Shown piece by piece: positions 15,568 through 23,218 of a stretch of DNA of 64,000 bases. The stretch is from Roseburia zhanii. Lineage in GTDB: Bacteria > Bacillota > Clostridia > Lachnospirales > Lachnospiraceae. The stretch lies in contig NZ_JACOPH010000013.1 of assembly GCF_014287635.1 (NCBI RefSeq), positions 21,953 to 85,952 of the forward strand. Reading direction: 5' to 3'. Every line of letters begins with the position of its first letter. The stretch's first letter is position 1. The notes under the pieces were generated by a model. It saw nothing but the letters and a program-made list of their open reading frames with translations, had not been told where the DNA came from and made no database searches. The position numbers and the translations under genes are program-made.

Positions 15568-15861
15568 ATGAATGATAAAGAACGAAACACCCCTTGCAAT
15601 TTGCAATATAAAGGAGTGTCAATCAATGGCAGCGAAGAAAATGAGTTGCCGTTATGTATGGAAAACAAGGTGCGTGTACCTATCCACCTTAAACTGACAT
15701 TAACAATAAAAGAAGCTGCGGAGTACAGCAATATCGGTATAAATAAAATAGACGCTCTGTTAAAGCAACCTAATTGCCCGTTTGTACTTTTTGTAGGAAC
15801 ACGGAAGTTAGTAAAGCGACGTGAATTTGAAGAATATATCCGACGAGAGTTAATTATATAG
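15568..15861 (+). CDS. xis: Excisionase (Tn916 Xis-like)
   Basis: Protein of 97 residues if started at 15568, which has GAAAGGGG upstream. The conserved part is residues 31-97: LTLTIKEAAEYSNIGINKID, then FVLFVGTRKLVKRREFEEYI, matching the winged-helix Xis of Tn916 in length and pattern. A shorter start at 15658 gives a 68-residue protein, closer to the usual size, but lacks its own ribosome site. A separate 23-codon frame with AAGGAG (15626-15697) overlaps the first third. Xis bends the ends of the element and steers the integrase toward excision. Confidence 0.8.
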   Translation: MNDKERNTPCNLQYKGVSINGSEENELPLCMENKVRVPIHLKLTLTIKEAAEYSNIGINKIDALLKQPNCPFVLFVGTRKLVKRREFEEYIRRELII

Positions 15862-15901
15862 AACTTCTACCAACAACCGCTACAAAAAATTCCTGTTGAG
15901 A

Positions 15902-15974
15902 TTGAAAAAGCAGAGTCCTTATGCTATAATATATAGTTGCGTTGGACTCTTTTTTTGAGATAAGAAAGGAGTCC
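15902..15974 (+). promoter_or_regulatory. Integrase promoter with alternative hairpins
   Basis: TTGAAA (15902-15907), 17 bases, TATAAT (15925-15930). AGAGTCC (15912-15918) can pair with GGACTCT (15944-15950), followed by seven T, as a terminator for transcripts from xis. In transcripts starting at this promoter only GGACTC and GAGTCC (15969-15974) can pair, covering the AAAGGAG site of int. Confidence 0.5.
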
Positions 15975-15979
15975 GATAA

Positions 15980-17200
15980 ATGGGCAAAAATCTAAAAGGT
16001 AAAGAGTGCGGCAAAGGCATTTACCAAAGAAAGGACGGTTTATACTCCGCAAGATACTACGCAAAAAACGGCAAACGTAAAGAGAAATACTTTGAAACAT
16101 TGCCGGAAGCGAAAAACTGGCTTGCTGACGCCAGATATGAAGAACGGCATAATCTTATTGTCACTTCTCCCGATATGACAGTAGATAAGTGGTTTGAGTA
16201 CTGGATTGAAAATATTGTTTGCGACCTTGCACCGAACACAAAACGGAATTATCAAGAACGCTACAAATGGAATATTCAGCCAGTAATCGGGGCTATGTGT
16301 ATAGCTGATGTAAAGCCTATGCACTGTAAAGCTGTTCTTAACCGAATGGAAACCACCTATGCAGGCTCAACCATTCGGCAGGCTTATATCACAATGGGAA
16401 CCATGTTAAAATCAGCAGTTATGAATGACATTATCGCCAAACACCCTATGAACGGTGTACGCTATACGAAACCTGTTCGGGCGGTAGACGATATAAAATA
16501 CTTGACTGTTGATGAACAAGAGAAATTTCTTGAAGCAGCGGCGCGGTCACATAATTACCGACAATATGCGTTGCTCTTGGAAACAGGATTGAGAACGGCA
16601 GAATTGATTGGTTTAACATGGGACTCTATTGATTGGAAAAAGCGCACGTTGACTGTCAGCAAGAGTTTAGAGTATCGGCACAGTCAAGGGTATTGGCGAG
16701 CAGGACCACCTAAGACACAGAAAAGTTATCGCACCATTCCGCTTACTGACAAAGCATATTCTATTCTTAAAAGCTGTTATGATGAAAAGGACAGCCGGAA
16801 AAAGTCTGAAACGCTATCGCAGATTTTAGAGTATATCGACAGCAGGACAGGCGAAAAGAAATGTCTTATTATGCACGATTTAGTGTTTGTCAACTGGCGT
16901 ACTGGTGAACCTGCAAAAAACAGTTCTTATGACACACACTTATATAAATTGTGTGATGAAGCGGGTATCAAACGCTTTTGTATGCACGCCTTACGACATA
17001 CTTATGCTACACGCGCGATTGAGCGCGGCGTACAGCCTAAAGTGCTGCAACAGCTATTAGGACACGCAAGCATTAAAACAACTATGGACAGATATGTCCA
17101 TGTTACGGACGAGTCACTGGTAAATGCAATACGCCAATTTCAACAGGCTACGCCGCCAGTTACAAAAAAAGGGCGTAAAAAGGGCGTACAAGAAATCTAA
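15980..17200 (+). CDS. int: Tyrosine integrase of the Tn916 family
   Basis: Protein of 406 residues that excises and integrates the element. An N-terminal arm-binding domain (1-65, GKGIYQRKDGLYSARYYAKN) is followed by a core-binding SAM-like domain (about 68-165) and the catalytic domain. Catalytic residues are visible: Arg in LLETGLRTAEL, His and Arg in HALRHTYATR, His in LLGHASIKTT, and the nucleophile Tyr in MDRYVHV. Length and motifs match Tn916/Tn1549 Int. The start at 15980 follows AAAGGAG. A 9-bp inverted repeat lies after the stop, and the chromosomal gene ychF begins 53 bases further on. Confidence 0.96.
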   Translation: MGKNLKGKECGKGIYQRKDGLYSARYYAKNGKRKEKYFETLPEAKNWLADARYEERHNLIVTSPDMTVDKWFEYWIENIVCDLAPNTKRNYQERYKWNIQPVIGAMCIADVKPMHCKAVLNRMETTYAGSTIRQAYITMGTMLKSAVMNDIIAKHPMNGVRYTKPVRAVDDIKYLTVDEQEKFLEAAARSHNYRQYALLLETGLRTAELIGLTWDSIDWKKRTLTVSKSLEYRHSQGYWRAGPPKTQKSYRTIPLTDKAYSILKSCYDEKDSRKKSETLSQILEYIDSRTGEKKCLIMHDLVFVNWRTGEPAKNSSYDTHLYKLCDEAGIKRFCMHALRHTYATRAIERGVQPKVLQQLLGHASIKTTMDRYVHVTDESLVNAIRQFQQATPPVTKKGRKKGVQEI

Positions 17201-17207
17201 AGAAAGG

Positions 17208-17253
17208 CGAAAACCCCGATAAATCAAGGGTTTTCGGACAGGTAAAGATAAAG
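17208..17253 (+). other. ICE right terminus / chromosome junction
   Basis: CGAAAACCC (17208-17216) and GGGTTTTCG (17228-17236) form a perfect 9-bp hairpin that can terminate int. The following 17 bases, up to the ychF ATG at 17254, contain only GGTAAAGATAAAG. The attachment junction must lie in or very near this stretch. No promoter for ychF is visible between int and its start. Confidence 0.5.
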
Positions 17254-18354
17254 ATGAAATTAGGAATCGTCGGACTTCCCAATGTAGGAAAAAGCACATT
17301 ATTTAATTCACTGACAAAAGCCGGAGCACTTGCAGCAAATTATCCATTTGCTACGATCGATCCAAACGTAGGAGTTGTACCGGTGCCGGATGATAGAATT
17401 GAAAAACTCGGTGAAATGTACAACACGAAAAAAGTGACACATGCAGTCATTGAATTTGTGGATATTGCAGGACTTGTAAAAGGAGCAAGTAAAGGAGAGG
17501 GACTTGGAAACCAGTTCCTTTCAAATATCAGGGAAGTAGATGCGATCGTTCATGTGGTACGTTGTTTTGAAGATACAAATGTAATTCATGTGGATGGAAA
17601 TATCGGACCGGCAAGAGATATTGAAACGATCAACTTAGAACTGATCTTTTCAGATATCGAGATCTTAGACCGAAGAATCGCAAAAGTAGCAAAACAGGCA
17701 AGAATGGATAAGACACTTGCAAAAGAGTTAGAACAGTTAGAGGCGATCAAAGCACATCTAGAAGAAGGAAAAATGGCACGTACCTTTGAAGTGCCGGATG
17801 ATGAAGATCTACAGGCATGGTTTGAAAGCTATAACCTGCTGACAGCAAAGAAAACGATTTATGCAGCTAATGTTGCAGAAGACGATTTAGCAGACGATGG
17901 AGCATCGAATGAATATGTTGCGCAGGTGAGAAAATTAGCAGCAGAAGAAGGCTCTATGGTATTTGTTGTTTCTGCAAAATTAGAGGAAGAACTTTCCGAA
18001 TTAGATGATGAAGAAAAAGCTATGTTCTTAAGTGATCTTGGAGTAGAATCATCAGGTCTTGATAAATTAGTAGCTGCCAGCTACGATCTTTTAGGACTGA
18101 TCTCTTTCCTTACAGCAGGAGAAGATGAGTGTCGTGCATGGACGATCAAAAAAGGAACAAAGGCTCCACAGGCGGCAGGAAAGATACATACCGATTTTGA
18201 AAGAGGATTCATTCGTGCAGAAGTTGTCAATTATCAGGATCTTTTAGACTGTGGAAGTCTTTCAGCAGCAAAAGAAAAAGGAATTGTAGGGCTTGAGGGA
18301 AAAGATTATGTTGTGAAAGATGGAGATGTAATTTTGTTCCGCTTTAATGTTTAA
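17254..18354 (+). CDS. ychF: Redox-regulated ATPase/GTPase YchF (Obg family)
   Basis: Protein of 366 residues, full family length. G1 is GLPNVGKSTLFNSLTKAG at residues 7-24, G3 is DIAGLVKGASKGEGLGNQFL, with the acidic pair in DDEDLQAW and a C-terminal TGS-like domain (FLTAGEDECRAWTIKKGTKA). The family hydrolyses ATP rather than GTP and associates with ribosomes and stress responses. The ICE integrase ends 53 bases upstream and only a weak AGG is seen before the ATG, so its native promoter and perhaps ribosome site may have been displaced. Confidence 0.96.
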   Translation: MKLGIVGLPNVGKSTLFNSLTKAGALAANYPFATIDPNVGVVPVPDDRIEKLGEMYNTKKVTHAVIEFVDIAGLVKGASKGEGLGNQFLSNIREVDAIVHVVRCFEDTNVIHVDGNIGPARDIETINLELIFSDIEILDRRIAKVAKQARMDKTLAKELEQLEAIKAHLEEGKMARTFEVPDDEDLQAWFESYNLLTAKKTIYAANVAEDDLADDGASNEYVAQVRKLAAEEGSMVFVVSAKLEEELSELDDEEKAMFLSDLGVESSGLDKLVAASYDLLGLISFLTAGEDECRAWTIKKGTKAPQAAGKIHTDFERGFIRAEVVNYQDLLDCGSLSAAKEKGIVGLEGKDYVVKDGDVILFRFNV

Positions 18355-18465
18355 TCGTAAGAAGTATCGTAACGAAGAAAATGTTTTATTGTAAAAAAGC
18401 AGTTGCATGAATAGTAAGACGGCAGTCTGAATAGAATGAAAAAAAGACAGAAAAAAGGGCTGCCA

Positions 18466-18720
18466 ATGCGATTATGTGAACTTCAGGAGAAGGAAGTTAT
18501 CAATGTATGTGACTGTAAATGTCTTGGAAATGTCATAGATTTAGAATTTGATGAGCAGTCGGGCTGTATACGGGCAATCATCGTGCCCGGACCTTGTAAA
18601 GTCTTTGGTTTATTCGGACATGAGTTTGAATTATGTATACCATGGAAATGTATCGTCCGCATAGGCTCTGATATTATACTTGTGGAAATAAAGGAAGAAG
18701 ATGTAAGGAAAAAACTATAG
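18466..18720 (+). CDS. YlmC/YmxH-family PRC-barrel protein
   Basis: Protein of 84 residues. The start at 18466 (MRLCELQEKEVINVCD) is chosen because the family begins there; an in-frame ATG at 18436 adds an unusual Lys-rich lead. The PRC-barrel fold shows in GNVIDLEFDEQSGCIRAIIV and the C-terminal IPWKCIVRIGSDIILVEI. Members are sporulation-lineage proteins, expressed in the mother cell in Bacillus (YlmC/YmxH), with unclear function. nrdR follows 10 bases downstream. Confidence 0.85.
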   Translation: MRLCELQEKEVINVCDCKCLGNVIDLEFDEQSGCIRAIIVPGPCKVFGLFGHEFELCIPWKCIVRIGSDIILVEIKEEDVRKKL

Positions 18721-18730
18721 GAGGGTTTTT

Positions 18731-19183
18731 ATGAAGTGTCCATATTGCAGCAGTGATAACACAAGAGTCATTGATTCAAGACCGGCAGATGATAATAATT
18801 CTATCCGCCGCAGACGTTTGTGTGATGTTTGTGGAAAACGTTTTACGACCTATGAAAAAGTAGAAACGATTCCACTGATCGTTATTAAAAAAGATAATAA
18901 CAGAGAACAGTATGACCGTTCTAAAATTGAAGCAGGTATTCTGCGTGCCTGCCATAAACGTCCGGTTTCTGCAAATCAGATCGATGCATTAGTTGATGAG
19001 ATTGAAACAGAGATATTCAATCGTGAAGAAAAAGAGATTGCAAGTTCTGAGATCGGAGAGATCGTCATGGACAAGCTGAAGGATTTAGAAGCAGTTGCTT
19101 ATGTACGTTTTGCATCGGTATATCGGGAATTTAAAGACATCAATACATTTATGGATGAATTGAAAAAAATTTTAGATAAATAG
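18731..19183 (+). CDS. nrdR: Transcriptional repressor NrdR
   Basis: Protein of 150 residues. The zinc ribbon is MKCPYCSSDNTRVIDSR with CDVCGKRF (Cys 3, 6, 31, 34), followed by an ATP-cone domain (about 49-140, IPLIVIKKDNNREQYDRSKI). NrdR senses ATP/dATP and represses ribonucleotide reductase operons through NrdR boxes. The start follows AGGAGGG. It sits directly behind the YmxH-family gene, as in other Lachnospiraceae. Confidence 0.96.
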   Translation: MKCPYCSSDNTRVIDSRPADDNNSIRRRRLCDVCGKRFTTYEKVETIPLIVIKKDNNREQYDRSKIEAGILRACHKRPVSANQIDALVDEIETEIFNREEKEIASSEIGEIVMDKLKDLEAVAYVRFASVYREFKDINTFMDELKKILDK

Positions 19184-19288
19184 GAAGAATTACTAAAGTT
19201 TTTTGATACAAAACCGATATTTATAACAGAATTTATAAAAAAATTTAGTAGATCGTGTAAAACAATGGGATGAAGGCAGGAAACGCAT

Positions 19289-19663
19289 ATGAATATTTCG
19301 GGTATTCGACCATATGAGGGATTTTATGAATATAGTCCGGTAAATGATGATAAAGTCAAAGAACAGTCATCGGAACTTCTTACCGGATCATCAGTACAAC
19401 AGCAGAATACGAAAGATCAGCCATCTGTAGAACAGAATTATACATCATATGATTATGCACAGAAGTTTGAACCGGGAATTACTTATGATATGAAAGGTGC
19501 GGACAGTGAACTTGCAAGTCTTGATGTAGAACAGGCGATCAGCCTGATGAAAAAAGATCAGGTGATCCAGCAGTATCAGTTTTTTGTAGGTGAGGGAGCA
19601 GCACAGAAGAAATTAGAAAGCAGTAATTTGTCTGCACGAGAAGTAGAGAATTTTTCGATTTAA
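19289..19663 (+). CDS. Small conserved protein of unknown function
   Basis: Protein of 124 residues. The N-terminal two thirds are rich in Gln, Ser, Asp and Tyr and probably flexible. The C-terminal part contains a short helix SLDVEQAISLMKKDQVIQQY followed by QFFVG. There is no signal peptide or membrane segment. The weak site GAAGGCAGGAAAC precedes the ATG. It ends 17 bases before a strong terminator. I do not recognise the family; the pattern seems restricted to Lachnospiraceae-type genomes. Confidence 0.65.
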   Translation: MNISGIRPYEGFYEYSPVNDDKVKEQSSELLTGSSVQQQNTKDQPSVEQNYTSYDYAQKFEPGITYDMKGADSELASLDVEQAISLMKKDQVIQQYQFFVGEGAAQKKLESSNLSAREVENFSI

Positions 19664-19679
19664 TTTACATAATTAACAA

Positions 19680-19708
19680 AACTGTCGCAGAAAAGCGGCA
19701 GTTTTTTT
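19680..19708 (+). terminator. Terminator before yqeG
   Basis: AACTGTCGC pairs with GCGGCAGTT around AGAAAA, followed by TTTTTT. It ends only 14 bases before the yqeG ATG, so it may act as a leader element of that gene. Confidence 0.75.
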
Positions 19709-19721
19709 GAGAGGAGTTTGT

Positions 19722-20225
19722 ATGGGACATTTTTTATATCCAGATGAATATATGCCATCCACATACCAGATCGATTTTGATAAATTATATGAACAGGGTT
19801 ACCGCGGATTGATCTTTGATATCGATAATACATTAGTGCCCCATGGAGCACCGGCAGATGATCGGGCGATCCGGTTGTTCGCACATTTAAAAGAACTGGG
19901 ATTTCAATGCGTACTGTTGTCAAACAACAAAGAGATACGTGTGAAAATGTTTAATGAGAAGATCGGTGTGGATTATATCTATAAAGCGAAAAAGCCGAAA
20001 CCGGCAAATTACCGGCTTGCAATGGAACGTATGCATACTGACTGTAAGAATACATTATTTGTTGGTGATCAGATATTTACAGATGTCTGTGGAGCTAATT
20101 TAGCAGGCATCCGCACGATCTTAGTACAGCCGATCGATCCAAAAGAGGAGATTCAGATTGTGTTAAAGAGGTATCTTGAGAAGATCGTGCTGTTTTTCTA
20201 TTTGAGGAAGCATGGTAAATCGTAA
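19722..20225 (+). CDS. yqeG: YqeG-family HAD phosphatase (type IIIA)
   Basis: Protein of 167 residues. HAD motif I is FDIDNTLVPHGAP (nucleophile Asp near 35), motif II is VLLSNNKE, Lys of motif III is in KAKKPKP, and motif IV is LFVGDQIFTDVCGAN. The family is the YqeG/GEP4-like phosphatases; in phototrophs relatives dephosphorylate phosphatidylglycerophosphate, but the substrate in Clostridia is unsettled. The start at 19722 follows GAGAGGAG. It is immediately preceded by a hairpin terminator. Confidence 0.9.
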   Translation: MGHFLYPDEYMPSTYQIDFDKLYEQGYRGLIFDIDNTLVPHGAPADDRAIRLFAHLKELGFQCVLLSNNKEIRVKMFNEKIGVDYIYKAKKPKPANYRLAMERMHTDCKNTLFVGDQIFTDVCGANLAGIRTILVQPIDPKEEIQIVLKRYLEKIVLFFYLRKHGKS

Positions 20226-20393
20226 CAGTTTGTTCATAGCATTTGTAAAACACATGGCTTTCACATATGTTTATGCTTGAATTGTCACAGCAAAATTGAC
20301 AAATAGTTCCAGTCTATGTACAATAAAACATAGAAAAAATGTAATTATATGGTACTTTATAATTACAAAAACAAAATGAAAACGGAGGTTTTT

Positions 20394-20840
20394 ATGAAGA
20401 TCGCAATGGGCAATGACCATGCTGCAGTAGACTTAAAAATGCAGATTATGGAGTACGTGAAAGAACTAGGACATGAAGTCATCAATTTTGGAACAGATAC
20501 CAAAGAAAGATGCAATTATCCGGAATACGGAGAAAAAGTAGCAAGAGCAGTTGCAAAAGGAGAAGCAGACTGCGGCATACTGATCTGTGGAACCGGTGTT
20601 GGAATCTCGATCGCAGCGAATAAAGTTAAAGGAATCCGGGCAGCCGTTTGTTCCGATACGGCGACAGCAAGACTGGTAAAACAGCACAATAATGCGAATA
20701 TCCTTGCATTTGGAGAACGTATTGTGGGTGTGGAATTGGCAAAAGACATTGTAAAAGCATACTTAGATGCAGAATTTCTTGGTGGCAGACATGCAGAGCG
20801 GATAGCCATGATTTCTGACATTGAGGAGCGAAATTTTTAA
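20394..20840 (+). CDS. rpiB: Ribose-5-phosphate isomerase B
   Basis: Protein of 148 residues that interconverts ribose 5-phosphate and ribulose 5-phosphate in the pentose phosphate pathway. The N-terminal motif is MKIAMGNDHAAVDLK, and the active-site cysteine region CGTGVGISIAANK and the R-A-A-V-C segment are present. It has the LacAB/RpiB fold with normal length. The start at 20394 follows CGGAGG; an upstream in-frame ATG at 20349 lacks a site. Confidence 0.95.
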   Translation: MKIAMGNDHAAVDLKMQIMEYVKELGHEVINFGTDTKERCNYPEYGEKVARAVAKGEADCGILICGTGVGISIAANKVKGIRAAVCSDTATARLVKQHNNANILAFGERIVGVELAKDIVKAYLDAEFLGGRHAERIAMISDIEERNF

Positions 20841-20857
20841 CATTAGATAAAAAAAGG

Positions 20858-20886
20858 TTGAAATATCAGTACTTTTATTATAAAAT
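20858..20886 (+). promoter_or_regulatory. Promoter of efp
   Basis: TTGAAA (20858-20863), 17-base spacer, TAAAAT (20881-20886), 45 bases before the efp ATG. Confidence 0.6.
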
Positions 20887-20930
20887 TGTACAAGTGGGCA
20901 CAGTCCTAAACGTATTAAGGAGGAAAATTT

Positions 20931-21488
20931 ATGATTTCAGCAGGAGATTTTAGAAATGGTATTACCATTGAATTAGAAGGTAATATCTACCAGATCATCG
21001 AATTTCAGCACGTTAAACCGGGAAAAGGTGCAGCGTTTGTTAGAACAAAGTTAAAGAACATTAAAAGTGGTGGTGTCGTAGAAAAGACTTTCCGTCCTAC
21101 CGAGAAATGCCCACAGGCACGTATCGATAGAAAAGACTACCAGTATTTATATGCAGATGGAGATTTATATTACTTCATGGACGTTGAAACATACGATCAG
21201 ATCGCATTAAGCAAAGAAGATATCGGTGATGCGTTAAAATTCGTAAAAGAAAACGAAATGGTTAAAGTATGTTCTCATAACGGAAATGTATTTGCAGTAG
21301 AACCACCTTTATTTGTAGAATTACAGATCACAGATACAGAGCCGGGATTCAAAGGCGATACAGCAACAGGTGCAACAAAACCTGCAGTTGTAGAAACAGG
21401 TGCTACCGTATATGTTCCATTATTCGTTGAGCAGGACGATGTGATCAAGATCGATACCAGAACAGGTGAGTATTTATCCAGAGTATAA
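20931..21488 (+). CDS. efp: Elongation factor P
   Basis: Protein of 185 residues, normal length, with the KOW-like N-domain and two OB domains. The tip loop reads [12 protein letters not shown], so the modified-lysine position is Lys in PGKG. The C-terminal signature [19 protein letters not shown] is present. It relieves ribosome stalling at proline runs. AGGAGG precedes the ATG, and a strong terminator follows. Confidence 0.97.
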   Translation: MISAGDFRNGITIELEGNIYQIIEFQHVKPGKGAAFVRTKLKNIKSGGVVEKTFRPTEKCPQARIDRKDYQYLYADGDLYYFMDVETYDQIALSKEDIGDALKFVKENEMVKVCSHNGNVFAVEPPLFVELQITDTEPGFKGDTATGATKPAVVETGATVYVPLFVEQDDVIKIDTRTGEYLSRV

Positions 21489-21496
21489 AATATAGC

Positions 21497-21527
21497 AGAC
21501 TTCACAGAATTGTGAAGTCTGTTTTTA
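21497..21527 (+). terminator. Terminator of efp
   Basis: CAGACTTCAC (21497-21506) pairs with GTGAAGTCTG (21513-21522), followed by TTTTTAT. Confidence 0.85.
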
Positions 21528-21548
21528 TATCATAGGATTCGGGTGTCG

Positions 21549-21835
21549 AAAGGTGGCTCACGACTTAGTGACTGGCCAATTGCACAAAGCCGAGTCTGTT
21601 TTGTTCCGTTGTACGAAAATAAGAAAATCTAAGTCTGCCTGAATTAGGTTGCGACAAAGTGACGTGTACGTCTTAAACGCCCCGTCCATGGGGCATTAAG
21701 ACTTTTGCTGCCGTCCATGGCAGCAAAACACTATATATTAACAGGCAGACTAAGATTTGCTAATTTTCTTCCAAAGTCACAAAAACAGACTCGGCTTTGT
21801 ACAATTTGCCAATCAAAATACTTGAAGCCACCTTT
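21549..21835. repeat. Long imperfect inverted-repeat element with two tip hairpins
   Basis: The left arm starts AAAGGTGGCT, and the right arm is its reverse complement ending AGCCACCTTT at 21835. Arms of about 110 bases match in blocks: CAAAGCCGAGTCTGTTTT, AAATCT-AGTCTGCCTG and AATTG. The centre has two perfect or near-perfect hairpins, GTCTTAA...GCCCC/GGGGC...TTAAGAC (21670-21702) and TTTTGCTGCC/GGCAGCAAAA (21703-21728), both with the loop GTCCAT. There is no coding capacity. It lies between convergent efp and the spoVB-like gene, ending 3 bases before the latter's stop. A MITE-like element or a large structured RNA are the options. Confidence 0.6.
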
Positions 21836-21838
21836 GCA

Positions 21839-23164
21839 CTATAAAACCAGCCTTCGTTTCCACAAGATAAAAACCGAAAGCCCTGCCGTTAAGATCTGGC
21901 TTGCCAACATTCCCATCAGATACGCATCAAGTCCGTAAATTGGAATCAGGACATAGACAAAACAGATCCTGATAAAACTGCCGAGCAGATTTAATAAAAA
22001 CGGATAGACCGGCATACCGAGTCCATGCAGGATACTTGAAAGAATGGACGATAGGAACAGAAACGGGCAGATAAAACTTAACATACAGATAAATTTTCCG
22101 GCAAGTGCGTTGCCAAATAGAACATCCCCAATCCATTTTCCAAAGATTAAAAAACCAAAGGTACATAGAGAACCTAAAAGCAGACTGCCGAAAATTGTAA
22201 GCCGTATGCTTTTTTTGATGCGGTCAGTATCGTTACGGCTGTCTGCTTCCGAAATTTCAGGCAAAACCATGACAGAGATTGAATTCGTCAGTACCGTAGG
22301 AAAGAAAATGATAGAAAGTGCCATTCCGGTCAGGATGCCGTAAATACTTAAAGCATCTGTATGGGAATATCCATAAAGGCACAGACGGGAAGGAATCAGT
22401 ATGGATTCAAAACTGGCAAATAACGTAAGAGCCAGCCGGTTCGCACTAAGCGGCAGGGAATAAGTGATCAGTTTTCCAAACGGGGCTTTTACGGAAGCCG
22501 TTGTTTTGGGTGCAGATGTATCTTTCGACAGTAAAAGAGCTGTCAGACAGAACAAAGAAGCCGCAGCTTCTCCGGCAGCCAATCCCCAGACAGCAATCGA
22601 AGCATCAATCGTCTGATGTGCTTCACAACGGATCTTATAGATCAAAAATACAAATCCCACCCGCATCAGTTGTTCGATAAAAGAGGAAAAAGCAGGAACG
22701 CCTGCTTTTTTTTTGCCATAATAATACCCATGAATACAGGAATGGAGCGAAGCAAGCGGGATCGAGAGGGCAAGGATAGGAATAAGTGACGCACATCGTG
22801 GTTCTAATAAGATATGTTCTGCGATAAAATCGGCATATTTTGTCAGAATACCCATGAAAATTGCGGATAAGGATAACGATATGATCAGGCAGGCACGTAA
22901 AAGCTGCTTAGGAGCAGAAGGATTGTCTGTCTGGTATTCTGCAATATATTTGGACAAGGCGGTGTTAAGACCGGAAACAGTGATTGAAAAACAGATCGTA
23001 GAAATTGGAAAAATAAGCTGATAGATACCTAGTCCTTCTGCACCGATTACTCTCGAGAGGAATATTCTATAGAAGAAACCTATGATTTTGCCAAGGATAC
23101 CAGCAGAGGTAAGAAGCAAAGTACCAAAAACAACAGGATTTTTTAATTTATTATATATCTGCAC
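21839..23164 (-). CDS. SpoVB/MurJ-like polysaccharide flippase
   Basis: Protein of 441 residues with about 12-14 hydrophobic segments, of the MVF/MATE-like polysaccharide biosynthesis fold. The start region NPVVFGTLLLTSAGILGKII followed by YRIFLSRVIGAEGLGIYQLI is typical of SpoVB and its paralogues, which move lipid-linked wall precursors across the membrane in spore cortex synthesis. The start is GTG at 23164; no strong ribosome site is visible. It could be a general MurJ-like flippase rather than spoVB itself. Its 3' end touches the inverted-repeat element. Confidence 0.82.
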   Translation of the reverse strand: MQIYNKLKNPVVFGTLLLTSAGILGKIIGFFYRIFLSRVIGAEGLGIYQLIFPISTICFSITVSGLNTALSKYIAEYQTDNPSAPKQLLRACLIISLSLSAIFMGILTKYADFIAEHILLEPRCASLIPILALSIPLASLHSCIHGYYYGKKKAGVPAFSSFIEQLMRVGFVFLIYKIRCEAHQTIDASIAVWGLAAGEAAASLFCLTALLLSKDTSAPKTTASVKAPFGKLITYSLPLSANRLALTLFASFESILIPSRLCLYGYSHTDALSIYGILTGMALSIIFFPTVLTNSISVMVLPEISEADSRNDTDRIKKSIRLTIFGSLLLGSLCTFGFLIFGKWIGDVLFGNALAGKFICMLSFICPFLFLSSILSSILHGLGMPVYPFLLNLLGSFIRICFVYVLIPIYGLDAYLMGMLASQILTAGLSVFILWKRRLVL

Positions 23165-23218
23165 GAAGTCACCATCGAAATCGGGGTTTTTGTATTATAT
23201 GAGAAATGGAGTGGAAAA

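Larger units (their letters stand above)
1..17236. mobile_element. Tn916/Tn1549-type integrative conjugative element, right-hand part
   Basis: The stretch carries topoisomerase III, antirestriction proteins, relaxase and MobC, a two-component/ABC-transporter cargo, a sigma-like factor, an HTH_16 protein, an excisionase and a Tn916-type tyrosine integrase. This is the order expected toward the integrase end of a Tn1549-like ICE. GC content is clearly higher than that of the chromosome after 17.25 kb. The left end and the type IV secretion genes lie outside the window. The right end is placed after the 9-bp inverted repeat that follows the integrase (17208-17236), because the chromosomal gene ychF begins at 17254. 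The exact attachment site cannot be fixed without the other end. Confidence 0.9.

Noticed and set aside
15294..15731. 145-codon minus-strand frame upstream of and over xis
   Set aside because: No ribosome site, unusual composition, overlaps the paired RNA-like region and xis; best seen as a chance frame.
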